A DNA stretch of 64,000 nt from NCBI RefSeq assembly GCF_026914185.1, contig NC_070567.1, positions 3,870,001-3,934,000 of the forward strand, written 5' to 3'. A program made the translations under genes and the position numbers. The stretch comes from Puccinia triticina. Its lineage: Eukaryota > Basidiomycota > Pucciniomycetes > Pucciniales > Pucciniaceae. The notes beneath the pieces are model-generated. The model had not been told where the DNA came from, did not search any database, and was given only the letters and a program-made list of their open reading frames with translations. Of this stretch, positions 24,373-36,216 are shown one piece after another. Every line of letters begins with the position of its first letter. The first letter of the stretch is position 1.

Positions 24373-26797
24373 ATGTACAATCATCACCGTTTGTACCCAG
24401 TTCTATCTTTACAAACCATGTATAGCAATCAAGAAAACACCCCACGTCTCACTGGAAACCCAAAACAAACAGTGTCCTTTGGCTCGCTCTTGCCCAGTAA
24501 TTCAGGTCTTCAGCCCGGTTTTTACCGTGATATCGAAAGAACCACTGCTTTTTCACAAAACCCTCCTCAGCACTTCGGCCATCACACGACCAGTATGTTC
24601 TTGTGTTTTTTGAATATTTTGATATGCTCAGATTTATCATATATGTACAAACGCGCTGTAGGTCATTTTTATCACCAGGGAAGCTACTCGGGCGATGGCA
24701 CTCGCTATCCTCACAGTGCGCCCGGCCCAATCACAGATCACCATCACAAAGCAAGCCGTGGTGTTATCTATCCCGCTCCCAAGTCAACTTGCAGTAGTCT
24801 TGACCCGGTGGGTGATCGGCCTCGCAACCCGCCACCTCAGCCATCCGCCAAGCCACAACCTAAGAAACAGCGCAAGAAACAAGCAGCTACCTCTGGTTCA
24901 ACAACTCGAACAGCTGCAACTGCTCCCAAACCTACGCTTGAGGAGAATGCTCCTGCTGCTGATGGTTGTCACCATCCTCTTCCCGCCTCAATCCGATCAG
25001 GTGTTATTACCGAACTCGAGGGGGCAGCAAATGAGTCTTGTTCCCTAAATCTTCCCCCCAATGCTGATGATCCATCTTGCAACAATCCTACCCCATCCCT
25101 TCATGTAGATGAGCGATCTCGCAATAATCCTGCCCCATCCCTTCAGCAAGGTCTGAGATCAGCCCCGCCGCTCAAAGGTGTATCCGATCCACTCCCCAGA
25201 AAGAACAAGAAGTGTAATCGAAGCCAGGGTGAAGATGGTCGCAAAGTCCTCCCAGCACCAAGATCCTACTCCGAACTCCTGAAGGACTCGATTGGCAATC
25301 TGGTGGCTGAGGCTCAGGAAAGATCGAAAGGTGCAATGTCCGATGCGGATCGGTGTTTCTTTGTTGAGTTTCACATGGAGCAACGTAAGCTGCTGGCTAT
25401 AAAGGCAATTGAGCGCGAGGTTTCTGTTGAAATGATTGACAAATTCTTGTAAGTACCTGCCTTGCATCAGTCACATTTTCTCTTGACAGCTGAGACGAAG
25501 TTTTTCATGTACAGAGGCAAATCTTTACCCATTCAAAAGCCATCCGATTGGATTCGCTTCCGGAAGACACAGCCCGCTCGTGATGTCTTTTGTGGTCGTA
25601 AGTATTCCCTTTCTACAATTGTAACGATCCATACACTGATTGCTTACATGTACTACTCAGGAGGCAAGGGGGGGATTGCTCAGAAAGATGGCATGGCTCG
25701 GGTATCAGAGCTTTATGAGGCAGCCGGACGAAAGCTACCTGCAGACGCCGAAGAGGATAGACCATCCAAAGCTGGTGATAGATCCAATGTACTCACCCCA
25801 TCTGAGCTAGCGCTTGACGACGACTCCAAGGCAGACAACAATAGTGGGGTGGCCGCTGCATCCCTTGCCTCTTCTAGGGTTGGTCCTCCAGGATTGCGGG
25901 CCACTGTTTCGCTGGCTCAAGCATCAGGTTGTGTTCAAGATTTCTTGGATGCCTGGGCGATTCAGGGACGTTTTTTAATGTTTCAAATTGTGATTCGGAT
26001 GTTTCGCCTGATCAACTTGCAATCAGGCAAATCGTGTTTCAAAAACATACAATTGCGAGATGATTCTGTTTACAGTATCAAAATATATTGGCCGCCACTC
26101 TTATCAACTGACAACAACCACCCACGGGGCCACCCCGTTTGTTCAAATTGCTGAGGATCTAGATGGGCCAAATACTTTTGGGAATCGTTTGCATGCGTGG
26201 GTTGTAGGCCATACATCTGATTATATTTCCTCAGCACTTGATCCAGACCCCCCAAACTCCAAGCATTCACTGAAGGTGACCACACGTATGGCACGACTTG
26301 CTGGTCAGTGGACTAGGCTGATTGACTGCTACTTTATATTTGTTTCTGCTGACTGGTTTGCCTTCCTCCCAGCTAAAAAAACCAAAAACGTTTTCACCAC
26401 ATGGCCTTGGACGAACTGCGAGGAGAGACTAGCCAAACAAAGGTTTAGGCTGGAGCTGAATCCCCGGATGAGAACACCGATCAAGAATATCACCAACCCA
26501 AGTCGCTACCTGGGGCCAGGCGATATCAGGCAGCTCCATCTTGACTTGGATGACAAATTCATCAACATAGTCCGAATCACAACTGCTACGTCTTCACAAT
26601 TGTCTTCCGGAGCGACCAAACGCGTGCGCTCCGACAAGTCTAGCTCACATTGCTCCTCAAGATCAGGGTCCAGAACTCCCTCTGAGTCGTCCAGCCCTCA
26701 AAGGAAAGGTGTTGTCAAGAAACACTGCTACTCAATAAAATTGTCCAGCGACAAAGACAATTCCGATTCATCAAATGAACGTTCTGACTCTGACTAG
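24373..26797 (+). CDS. KDZ-borne accessory protein, unknown function, 683 aa
   Basis: Six exons join in frame: 24373-24592, 24662-25448, 25515-25597, 25661-25969, 26076-26303 and 26373-26797. The start could be 24418 instead, or a Ser/Pro-rich exon near 24031 may precede it. The N-terminal 330 residues are low-complexity (Pro, Ser, Asn; a KPQPKKQRKKQ basic patch). A folded region follows: SDWIRFRKTQPARDVF, then GGIAQKDGMARVSELYEAAG. Its spacing of aromatic and basic residues loosely recalls an HMG box, which is only a guess. Near the end is VFTTWPWTNCEERLAKQ and a Ser/Arg-rich acidic tail. No transposase motifs are seen. Unlike the facing transposase, no stop breaks it. Its place inside the element suggests a cargo or helper role. 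Confidence 0.65.
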
Positions 26798-28416
26798 AAT
26801 CTAATCAGACATCTCTTGTTTTATTTTTCTTTCTCCCAGCTGTTTGTCACCACCTGTTCTGCAATTTTAATCCCTGTTATGCTGTCTTTTTTAACTTGTC
26901 TTACTATGATAACTTTGTCTGTTTTCCATTTGTCTACCTAAATCTTGTGTTGATTGCTCTGTCCTGTTGGGCTAATAATACTTGTCAAATATTCTTTGTT
27001 AAGCAGTCCAATTTGGGTCAAACACATTTATCACCACTCATTTGTAAGGATTAATCCCCCTTAGGGGGTTAGTCCAGAATCAATGGCTAGTTGGTGAAAC
27101 CTTTAATCTGCTTGGGGTAGGAAGGACTTAAACTCCACTACGCTCACAGGGAGTGTAGCGGTAAATGTTGTGTACAGATTTTTGCTGTAAATAATCACCG
27201 CTACACTAACACTCAGAGTAGCTTTTGTTGCGCTAAACAAATTTTTTCCAAAATTAGGATAACTGATCTTAGGTCATGCTATGCTACAGAAAAGTTGCCC
27301 TACACTACAGAAAATTGAAGAAACTGAAAAAAGTTAAAATTATTTAATGAAACAAAACAAACAACAGAAAGGGGAGAGAAAATGATCAAAATCAGAATTG
27401 AAGTGTGTTTCTGAGGTATAACAAGGAAGGAGTACATACATTGCTTGATTTTTATCAGAATGACTAGAAAGAGGTTAAAAAAATAAAAGTTTGCAATCAT
27501 ATTTGTTTTTAATGTTGAACTTTCATCTCTCTATGTGTTTTTTCTTTCACCATTCTTGTTGATAATTTATAATGACTGATATGGCAGTGGTTCCCGCTAA
27601 CAGCAACTTAATGAAGCCAGCCCGGTGCTCCTAGACTGCTTCCAAAAACACCAAATCATTTATCAATAATATTGAGATCAAAAATTAAACAGGAAGATAA
27701 AAGTTACCCCTGAGCATTGGTTTTCACATTGCTGGAACCAAAAATTCCCAGGGGTGAAAGAAAGTAAAGCAAAGGAAGCCAAGAAAGTCAAGCAAGACAA
27801 GGCAAGAAAGTCAAGCAAGGCAAGCCAAACTTGTTAATTGTGTGAGAGTTTCTAAACATTTCACCTCCAAAAACCCAAAGGGTACAGAGGTGAAAGACAT
27901 TCAAGTAAGGCAACCTATAATAGTGGGTTTTTTCAGTGTATTTAAAAATTTCACCACTGTGAACCCAAAACTCTCTAGAGGGGAAATCAAGTCAGGCTTG
28001 TGGCTTTTTTGAGAGTTGTTAAACATTTGCCTCAACTGGACCCTTCCCAGAGGTGAAATGTTTTACCCTGAGAACTGCATTTGGGGCAGTCGGCTGATAA
28101 AATTAAATACTCAACCAATTATTAACACTGTGATGTTATGTTTGAGGGAGTTGGCTGAATCACTGATACTTTACTCAACAATATGGTTATAAATGAATCA
28201 AGGAAGGAAATTCCTCCACTGTGGACTTTTCAGTGTTGCCTCTTAGTCAAAAAAATGCCCATTAAGTGTAGTCCAGTTCATGCAAATAAAACTATTGCCA
28301 TAAAAATGGAAAAATCTAGATGACACCCAATGTTATGAGGTAGATGATGGAGATTAATAAAAATCAAAGACAAAATTCTTTCACACTACCACACCAAAAC
28401 TGCAAGCACAAGATTA
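26798..28416. other. intergenic core of the KDZ element
   Basis: AT-rich, non-coding, between the 3' ends of the two facing genes. It contains several GAGGTGAAA and AGTCAAGCAAGGCAAG short repeats (27750-28080) and a TAGCGGTAAA/CACCGCTAC inverted motif near 27155-27210. Terminators of both genes must lie here, but I cannot place them. Confidence 0.45.
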
Positions 28417-31400
28417 TCAAGCCACAAGATTGTCAAGCATGGACTGTTCCATAGATTGTACAACATGATCAATGTTATCATTGTACTCATCTTCTCCCAG
28501 TTCATCATCTTCATCAGCATGAAAATCATTATTTTGTGGAAGAGAGTTGGAGGGATCATTGGCTTGAGGTCTTTCCTCAGCATGATTGATGCTGGAGGCT
28601 CTTGAACCGGTATTTCTGGTAGCTGAAGCTCTATTTTCGGCACCAATTTCATCTGTACCTTCAGTGAAAACTGTCTCGTCCCAAACATAACCAGGGATGC
28701 CTGAGAGTTGGGTTTTCTTCATCAGAAGAACAATCTTCTTGATTTGCTGCTCCCATAGTTCCAGAAGAGAATTATCGCCAGTTTGTTGGGCAGTATTTTC
28801 GAAGACCTCAATTATGTGACTATCCCAATCAACTTGGAGTCTACCTATTGAAATCAACCTTTGATGCATGAGGACTATCACCGAAGAGATCTTCTCATTT
28901 AGATTGCTGAGAGAGCCAAGACAATCATGTGAGATGAATGCCTGTAGGTCTTGTGGGATGTCGATCGCATCATCGCTTACTCGGGATATGCTACGCAAGA
29001 TGTCCCAAATAACTATGTGCTGCAAGGTTGCCCAGCGGAGGGCCCAACGGACCTCCCATCCAATCCGACGTTTTTCCTCGTTTCCACGTTTGAGGCTAGC
29101 TAGATATCGAATACCCCGTTGGGTATTTATATCAATAGCCCATGGCTCATTCCCATTGGTGAAGAGACCATCATTCCAAAAGGGGTCATCTGGCAACAGA
29201 CAAAGAAGCTCGGCATACTCGATTGTTGGAGGTGCATGTTGTGTTGGGCAAGCGGTTCTGAATGCCAAAGATCGAGTGTTGTACGCATTAAGTGAGGTCC
29301 GTAGTTGATCGGCGCGCGCTCGGACCGATTTTATCAGTCTTTGGTTTGCACGGGTGCCTACGAGCGAACCAGATTGATGATATTCAGTATCAAGAGTGGG
29401 GGTGCCAGCAGATTGCGCAATTAAAAGATAAAACTCACCTAGTGTAGTGTGCTCTCCGGCACGGCACGATTGTAATAGCGGCTGTTTCTCCTCTGCCAAC
29501 GCCAGAAATCGCCTTCGCACATCAATTTTTGTGTACCAGACTTTCCACAATAGGTCACTTTGAGGTCCTGATACAATATATCCCTTTTTTGTTACATTAG
29601 CTGTTGAATATTTAGCAATGATGGAGCAGATGGAGAACTCAACGTGTCAGATTGTCTATCAGAGCATGTGGGCCAATTGCACTGCGTTGATTCCTAATAC
29701 GGTTTGCAATATCTCGGCATGAATCAGCACGTGAGATAGCCTGTTCTACGGTGGGGGTGGGTTGCTGCCTGTAGAGCCAACAATTATTTAACCAAGATGT
29801 GATTACTCACAATCGAACAACATGACTTACCAAGATTCATCAAGTTCCTCCTGCAAACAAAGGAGGTGCCCCAACTCTTGCCTTGCCTTTTCCCAAGTGT
29901 GGTTGAAGTTCAGATGATAATTCTGTTCAAGCAACCACTGCTGTTCAAAGAACAGATCGGTATAGTTTGAGCCAGGTGTAATTGGATTTGGTAGGCTGTG
30001 GAGTTGCCGAATACTTTCTGCAGAACACTTTATTATTTCATTGCAGTTTTCGAGCTTCCTCAGCAACCAAATACCAGAACTTTCAGTGAGCTGAGACGAG
30101 TAGTATTCGGCTCGATCTTGGAAGGATATTAGTCGATGTAACCGATTTGATACCCGAAGAGTTGAGACAAGAGGGGACTGGAATGCCCAGAATCTCTCCA
30201 GCCCCTCACCGTCTGATAGACCCCACCAATCATTGAACCGTGGATTGTACTTAACCTGGCACGACCATTCATGCACATACGCATGAAAGACAGAGGTTCC
30301 AAATCGGAGGTCGCTTATCCGATCACTTAAAAGATTTCGCTGGTGTGAAGCTTGTCAGCACAAAATATCAAGCAATCAAGTGATAAGGTGGATCCGATGT
30401 AGCTTACTTTTACAACATGTGCCTCCAGGTGACAACCAATATCATAAAGGATGCCCACTTTTTGGTTGGGGAAGTTGTCAAGAAGGTTGCGGATAATTGA
30501 GATTGGGTAGTAGAGCCTTGAATCAATACAAATCAATTTTCAATCTCCTATTGAATGCTTATTTTCCGTACATGAAAAAAAACATAATTTTCGCCTGTTT
30601 TATAGATGTTGGTCAGCATTAACGGAACATCATGGCGACATGTGCTGGCAAAGATCCCATTGTCATTGCATTTATCCCAAGTGGATCCGTTTCGGGTGTC
30701 GTTGGCGGCTGTATGCAAATCGGAGCACGGTGGCTTGAGATGATTGTAAGACAATGCGGAAGACAAAAAATATGAGCAGAGTACATTACATGAAGAGGAA
30801 AGATCAAATGTACTGACATCAATTCCAGTGGCAGACAACCGTTCTATGTCACTCGCAATCTTTGAGGGGGGAAGAAAAAGATCGGGATATTGCTCGTCGC
30901 GGGGATTGTCCTTGCTAGCATAAGCATAATGCCGCTGCTGGAAGTTGCCGTCCATTGCGATGATGAAATTTGGCTTGCTTGGATGTTGTTTGACTTCATT
31001 TTGACTAGGTCCAAAGCAACGTGGACACTTATTGGCCCATTTGTCTTCTTGGGTGAATCGTAATCCGTCTTCTAACAGCTTGCGGGAGTTAGTGAGAATC
31101 CGAACATACAGATCAATGCAGTGGGAGAAAGGTACCCGCAGGTCTCGGCGCTTGTGATCGGATCCGCGCTGATGCAAAGGTGAGTGGGAACGGCTATTCA
31201 GAAATGACGAGAGGGATTTTATGAATGCTGAGTTAGATACAGCTGATGCCTGCCAGAGGTGATGATGGTATTGTACGAGGCAAATCGAGAAGGCTGTTCA
31301 AGGTTGTTCGGCGGAGCAGGCAAAATACCCATGGTGAATCAGGCGGACAACATCAGGAGTACACTTGCAGAAGTTTACAAGTTGACCTGCCCGACGGACT

Positions 31401-32055
31401 ACAAAAAAAGACACAAGTAAGCGGATGAGTGAAGGGATTCAAAGCACTAATACGACTAACTTGTAATGTCAATTAAATCAACCTTCCGCTGGGAGATGAG
31501 TGTTGATGGGCATTTGCACCGAGCAGGGTGAACCAAAAAATCACAGGATGCATGCGTCCAGTTCCTTGTCTTTTCCTGGTTGAGTAGGTAAGCTGCTACG
31601 ACTTCGTTGTCCAGCGCGGCCCATTTCCGAGAAACTTCCTCTCGTCTTTCTGTGTATCGTTGAAGTCAAAAGTACTCTGCGTGGGCTGCAATCGGTATAT
31701 CATCTTCCCACTCGTCACGGTTGTTGAGCTCGGCGTAGCTTCCAAAGAGAGGTTGAAACTCTGTATTTCCATCAGGTTGAATTCAATTGCGTTTGGCCTG
31801 CGGGCCTAAGATAATATTGAGGCGCTGGCCCAACCGTCTTGAATCAGCTTGTCGGGCACGGTTGGAGGGTTCTTGAAGTGAGGTTTGTCTCGCAATGGCC
31901 TTGCGTCTGCGTCGAGATGTTCCGGTTGATACAGTGGTAATCACTGTGTTTGTTCGGATGGTCCTCCTCCTGGATCGGATGGGGTTTGCATTGGCCATTG
32001 GGCTAGATAAGGAATAAGGGATCGGATAAGTTGGGAGAGGGCGAGTTGTCAGCAA
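28417..32055 (-). pseudogene. KDZ transposase with CxC1 region, inactivated
   Basis: Read on the minus strand. A basic N-terminus (MANANPIRSRRRT, near 31998) leads into YAELNNRDEWEDDIP, FCKCTPDVVRLIHHGYF (the CxC1 cysteine region), WANKCPRCFGP, FIIAMDGNFQQRHYAYASKD (a core aspartate), DNGIFASTCRHDVPLM, GILYDIGCHLEAHV and YNPRFNDWWGLSDGEGLERFW (a core glutamate). A long helical C-terminal part follows, ending at 28417. Likely coding blocks are 32055-31490, 31410-30830, 30740-30600, 30515-30405, 30320-29827 and 29550-28417, with introns between. Three in-frame TGA codons interrupt it: 31783-31785, 31666-31668 and 31298-31300. Each sits where Arg (CGA) fits. The order and motifs are those of KDZ transposases common in basidiomycetes. 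Confidence 0.85.
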
Positions 32056-32250
32056 TTTCGCATTTCATGCGGCAACAGGATGATGGTTGAAAGGCTTACA
32101 ATTGAACAGTTGATACCTTTACGACCGCATAAGTCAAAGCCTTATTTGAAAAGTAAAGGTTTGTGGTGCAGGATGCTGCGATGCACAGCTTGCGCAGCTG
32201 CCAGGCAGAGGTTGATGGTCAAATTTAGTTCAAGTATGGGGTAGTGGGGA

Positions 32251-32364
32251 GATGGATTGCGAAAATTTGCGAGATGTACCGAACTGCGCCAAGCGCCTAT
32301 CCTGTAGGCGCGGGAACACCCCCCCGGGGCCTATTGTATAGCCACTTTCTGGTCTACTGGGGTG
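32251..32364 (-). repeat. KDZ right terminal inverted repeat
   Basis: Reverse complement of 23844-23960 with about three substitutions. It ends GGTCTACTGGGGTG, followed by the duplicated CCCAGCTG at 32365-32372. Confidence 0.92.
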
Positions 32365-32394
32365 CCCAGCTGGCAAGGCTGTCCAAAACCTCCG

Positions 32395-32555
32395 GTAGAC
32401 GAGTCTTGTATGTAGAGTCTAGTTGGCCGAGTGCAATGCCCACCAGCCAATGAGGTGTATCCTCCGCTCGGCAAGCTCCTGTGACCTTATCGGCTGTGGC
32501 AGTTCCTCCTGCCCCTGGGGAACCACTGGATGTGAGTCAAAGTCATGGATCTGCT
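32395..32555. repeat. dispersed ~165-bp repeat, copy 1 (copy 2 at 39055-39225)
   Basis: Both copies share GTAGAGTCTAGTTG, CGCTCGGCAAG-like, CCGGCTGTGGCAGT-like and CCTTGGGGAACCA-like blocks in the same order. Copy 1 contains TTGGCCGAGTGC, which resembles a tRNA A box. The B-box-like GAGTCGAAGCC is clearer in copy 2. A tRNA-derived SINE is possible but unproved. Confidence 0.5.
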
Positions 32556-32675
32556 TGACTCTGTGTTTTCAATTTTTTCAAACATAAGTCACGGAGTGGA
32601 GATGATGACAACCAAGGGTTTAAGCTTAGAAATAGGAAAAGTATTGATGGTCAGCCTGATCATTGATGTGCGAGC

Positions 32676-33615
32676 TCAGCGAGTGGATGGGTTGGAGGGG
32701 CAGGTGGCATTGCGGATCTCTGAAATATGGACGGTGTTTGCGGCCACATCACTCGCTAGACTGGTCAAGGAATTCTTGATCTTGCGGTGGCGGGTGTCTG
32801 CACTAACTGCAGCCACAGCAAGCTCCGTCTTGAGCAAGTTTTCCCTCACCTTTGCCTGATCCTGGGACTCCCTGATTGCATTGTTCATCCGCTCCGCTGT
32901 CTCTTTGATGCCAGCCTCGACTCAACTGTCAACTGCCTTGATGGCACTCCCAAGCTGCTTCTTGGTTTTGGTGAGCTGATCCTTCAAAGCCGAGATGCGG
33001 TCCTTGGATTCAGTGAGCTGATCCTTCAAGTAAGCTTCAAAGCAAGCCAAGATGCGGTCCTCGGATTCAGTAATCATGGCCCGTAGATCGGCCTTGAACT
33101 CTGCCATCCAGACAGGTCTGGTTAGCGCTACATACAAAAATATTTGTGGAGGAACGAGGTTAGTAGATAATCATGCATGCATGTATTATATGTCCTTCAA
33201 CTGCTTACGGCGTTCCACCTGCCCAAGTTGGTGGGCCACCCAATGATAGTTGATTATTGCTAGATTCAACTGTTCACTGTTGGCCGCGCTGGGATGCTGA
33301 GCCGGATGACCTGGGTTTTGTCAAGGAGTGGGAGGAAAACAAGCCAAAACTCAACAAATGTATTTACTGTCTTGAACATGCAAATTGGTCAGTATATATT
33401 ACCAATCATGTCTAGTGCAGTAGCTTTTGCGACAAAGTGATGGTGGGGGAGAGGTCTTGCATGGTGGGTGGGACCAAGGGCTGAGGGGGGAGCTGGGTGT
33501 TCATATTAAAGGAATTGAGCAGTGTGGTGTGAGGGTCTTCTACTGGATTGGGATGTCTCCTCTTGAAACCACTCCTTCCCTTTCTCATTCTTATTCCATT
33601 CCTCCCACTCATCAT
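32676..33615 (-). pseudogene. coiled-coil protein gene, interrupted
   Basis: On the minus strand, three coding blocks look real. One starts MSGRNGIRMRKGRSG (33612). A second, near 33320-33205, reads HPAQHPSAANSEQLNLAI and ends at a GTAAGC donor. A third, 33137-32676, is a long heptad-like helix (FKADLRAMITESEDRILACF, KDQLTESKDRISALKDQL, RENLLKTELAVAAVSADTRH). A TGA at 32922-32924 breaks the third block, and reading through it as Arg keeps the helix going. A gag-like or transposon-accessory role is possible. I do not recognise the family. Confidence 0.4.
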
Positions 33616-33794
33616 CTATTGTATATAGTAGAGAAAAGCTGATTACCTTCTACTGAGCTATTTCCAATAAAAGATTATTGGGTTCTAGAATTTCTCTCCA
33701 AGACACACAGGTCTTGTCTAGCCCCAAACTCCACTCACTGGATCCTACTGGATCAACCTACTGGACTGTAGTGAAGAGTCTAACAGAGACTCTT

Positions 33795-35505
33795 ACAGCA
33801 CACTCCGTAATAGGAGTGTGCCAAAGCAAACTCCGTAATAAGAGTGTGCCAAAGCACACTCCGTAATAAGAGTGTGCCAAAGCACACTCCGTAATAAGAG
33901 TGTGCCAAAGCACACTCCGTAATAAGAGTGTGCCAAAGCACACTCCGTAATAGGAATGTGCCAAAGCACACTCCGTAATAGGAGTGTGCCAAAGCACACT
34001 CTGTAATGGGAGTGCACACTCCATAATAGGATTGTGGCAAAGCACACTCCGTAAAAGGAGTGTGGCAAAGCACACTCCGTAAGAGGAGTGTGGCAAAGCA
34101 CACTCCGTAAGAGGAGTGTGGCAAAGCACACTCCGTAAGAGGAGTGTGGCAAAGCACACTCCGTAAGAGGAGTGTGGCAAAGCACACTCCGTAAGAGGAG
34201 TGTGGCAAAGCACACTCCGTAAGAGGAGTGTGGCAAAGCACACTCCGTAAGAGGAGTGTGGCAAAGCACACTCCGTAAGAGGAGTGTGGCAAAGCACACT
34301 CCGTAAGAGGAGTGTGGCAAAGCACACTCCGTAAGAGGAGTGTGGCAAAGCACACTCCGTAAGAGGAGTGTGGCAAAGCACACTCCGTAAGAGGAGTGTG
34401 GCAAAGCACACTCCGTAAGAGGAGTGTGGCAAAGCACACTCCGTAAGAGGAGTGTGGCAAAGCACACTCCGTAAGAGGAGTGTGGCAAAGCACACTCCGT
34501 AAGAGGAGTGTGGCAAAGCACACTCTGTAAAAGGAGTGTGGCAAAGCACACTCTGTAAAAGGAGTGTGGCAAAGCACACTCTGTAAAAGGAGTGTGGCAA
34601 AGCACACTCTGTAAAAGGAGTGTGGCAAAGCACACTCTGTAAAAGGAGTGTGGCAAAGCACACTCCGTAAAAGGAGTGTGGCAAAGCACACTCTGTAATA
34701 AGAGTGTGCCAAAGCACACTCTGTAATAAGAGTGTGCCAAAGCACACTCTGTAATAAGAGTGTGCCAAAGCACACTCTGTAATAAGAGTGTGCCAAAGCA
34801 CACTCTGTAATAAGAGTGTGCCAAAGCACACTCTGTAATAAGAGTGTGCCAAAGCACACTCTGTAATAAGAGTGTGCCAAAGCACACTCTGTAATAAGAG
34901 TGTGCCAAAGCACACTCTGTAATAAGAGTGTGCCAAAGCACACTCTGTAATAAGAGTGTGCCAAAGCACACTCTGTAATAAGAGTGTGCTTTGTAATAAG
35001 AGTGTGCCAAAGCACACTCTGTAATAAGAGTGTACCAAAGCACACTCTGTAATAAGAGTGTACCAAAGCACACTCTGTAATAAGAGTGTACCAAAGCACA
35101 CTCTGTAATAAGAGTGTACCAAAGCACACTCTGTAATAAGAGTGTGCCAAAGCACACTCTGTAATAAGAGCGTGCCAAAGCACACTCTGTAATAAGAGTG
35201 TGCCAAAGCACACTCTGTAATAAGAGTGTGCCAAAGCACACTCTGTAATAAGAGCGTGCCAAAGCACACTCCGTAATAGGAGTGTGCCAAAGCACACTCT
35301 GTAATAAGAGTGTGCCAAAGCACACTCTGTAATAAGAGTGTGCCAAAGCACACTCTGTAATAAGAGTGTGCCAAAGCACACTCCGTAATAGGATTGTGCC
35401 AAAGCACACTCTGTAATAAGAGTGTGCCAAAGCACACTCTGTAATAAGAGTGTGCCAAAGCACACTCCGTAATAGGAGTGTGCCAAAGCACACTCCGTCA
35501 CTGAT
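33795..35505. repeat. 28-bp hairpin minisatellite, about 61 copies
   Basis: The unit is close to AGCACACTCCGTAATAAGAG plus TGTGCCAA. Each unit contains CACACTC and GAGTGTG, so every copy can fold into a small hairpin. Variants form blocks: GTGCC ends with TAATA centres at both sides, GTGGC ends with AAGAG or AAAAG centres at about 34025-34690, and a few GTACC copies near 35030-35120. Two copies are truncated (near 34013 and 34988). Since 28 is not a multiple of three and no stop occurs, all three minus-strand frames stay open for over 1.7 kb. The long ORFs here are products of the repeat, not evidence of protein. Confidence 0.95.
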
Positions 35506-36216
35506 GGACATGGTGGCTTGTCTGGAGGCTGCAAATCTTTCAGGTAGGAGCTGTCCGCAAGAATGGGCTTTGGATCAGGCAAGAGGCTAGTATCCGGCAA
35601 GGGGCTAGATTGCTTGATTGGAGGATGTTTCAGTTCAAAAATAGCAGCTGCGGATTTCCTGGTTGGAGTTTCTTTGAATATACATATATGTAAAAAGTGG
35701 TAGTATGCTAACCATTTGTCTCTTCTAGGGTATGTAATGATTGCTCCATTGCCTTTACCTGTTAAAATATGACCAAGGAACAGACAAAAATCATACAGTG
35801 AAATCCTTGCAATATTTGGGCCAGTTGAGACCAGTGGGCAACTCACAACCATTTCTATTTCTATTCTTGGGATATCATTTTCAATATCTGAATTAAACGG
35901 TTTTTCTCATTAACATCAGAAAGAGGTTTGATGCATTTTTCAGTCAGGCTTACACTGAGGTGGCATTGATTCAAGATTGTGGTAATTCCAGCCGGGGTAG
36001 TACTGGGCTGCAATATTCTTAAAGTATGTTCTGTTCTCTTCTGGACTTGACATTATTATTGCTATTGTTTTTGCTGGGAGCTGGTTTGCTTGTTTGGAAG
36101 ATGAGGTTGATCAAATCAGAGAAGAGAGCTTTGGGGGGAAATTCCTGAAGGACTTTATATATCCTGACTTGACCCCCAGGGTTTTCAGGAGTTGGGGCTG
36201 GTCTTTGGAAACTCAC
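35506..36216 (-). CDS. candidate exons of an unidentified minus-strand gene
   Basis: Three blocks look coding on the minus strand. The first (36216-36025) starts MSFQRPAPTPENPGG and ends near SRREQN. A short block near 35762-35715 reads KAMEQSLHTLEETN, bounded by a CAG acceptor and a GTTAGC donor. A Pro/Ser-rich block (about 35668-35508) reads ETPTRKSAAAIFELKHPP and runs into the minisatellite. They could belong to one gene that continues beyond the array in the coiled-coil blocks at 33.6-32.7 kb. Joints were not proved, and the frame is lost in the repeats. Confidence 0.3.

Larger units (their letters stand above)
23844..32364. mobile_element. complete KDZ-superfamily transposon, 8521 bp
   Basis: The element starts CACCCCAGTAGACC and ends GGTCTACTGGGGTG. 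Its terminal inverted repeats (23844-23960 and 32251-32364) are about 115 bp and differ at only a few positions. It is flanked by the 8-bp duplication CCCAGCTG. Sequence left of the element plus sequence right of it, with one CCCAGCTG removed, matches 37870-37920, a related unoccupied site. Inside, a plus-strand gene of unknown function (24373-26797) faces a minus-strand KDZ transposase gene (32055-28417). Zisupton-type elements of this superfamily are known to make 8-bp duplications, which agrees. Confidence 0.92.

Noticed and set aside
33795..35505. CRISPR-like array
   Set aside because: Units are contiguous with no spacers, in a eukaryotic genome with no Cas genes. It is a satellite.
33758..35852. 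Three overlapping minus-strand ORFs of 572-690 codons
   Set aside because: They are the three frames of the 28-bp satellite. Being open in all frames comes from the unit lacking stop words, not from selection on protein.
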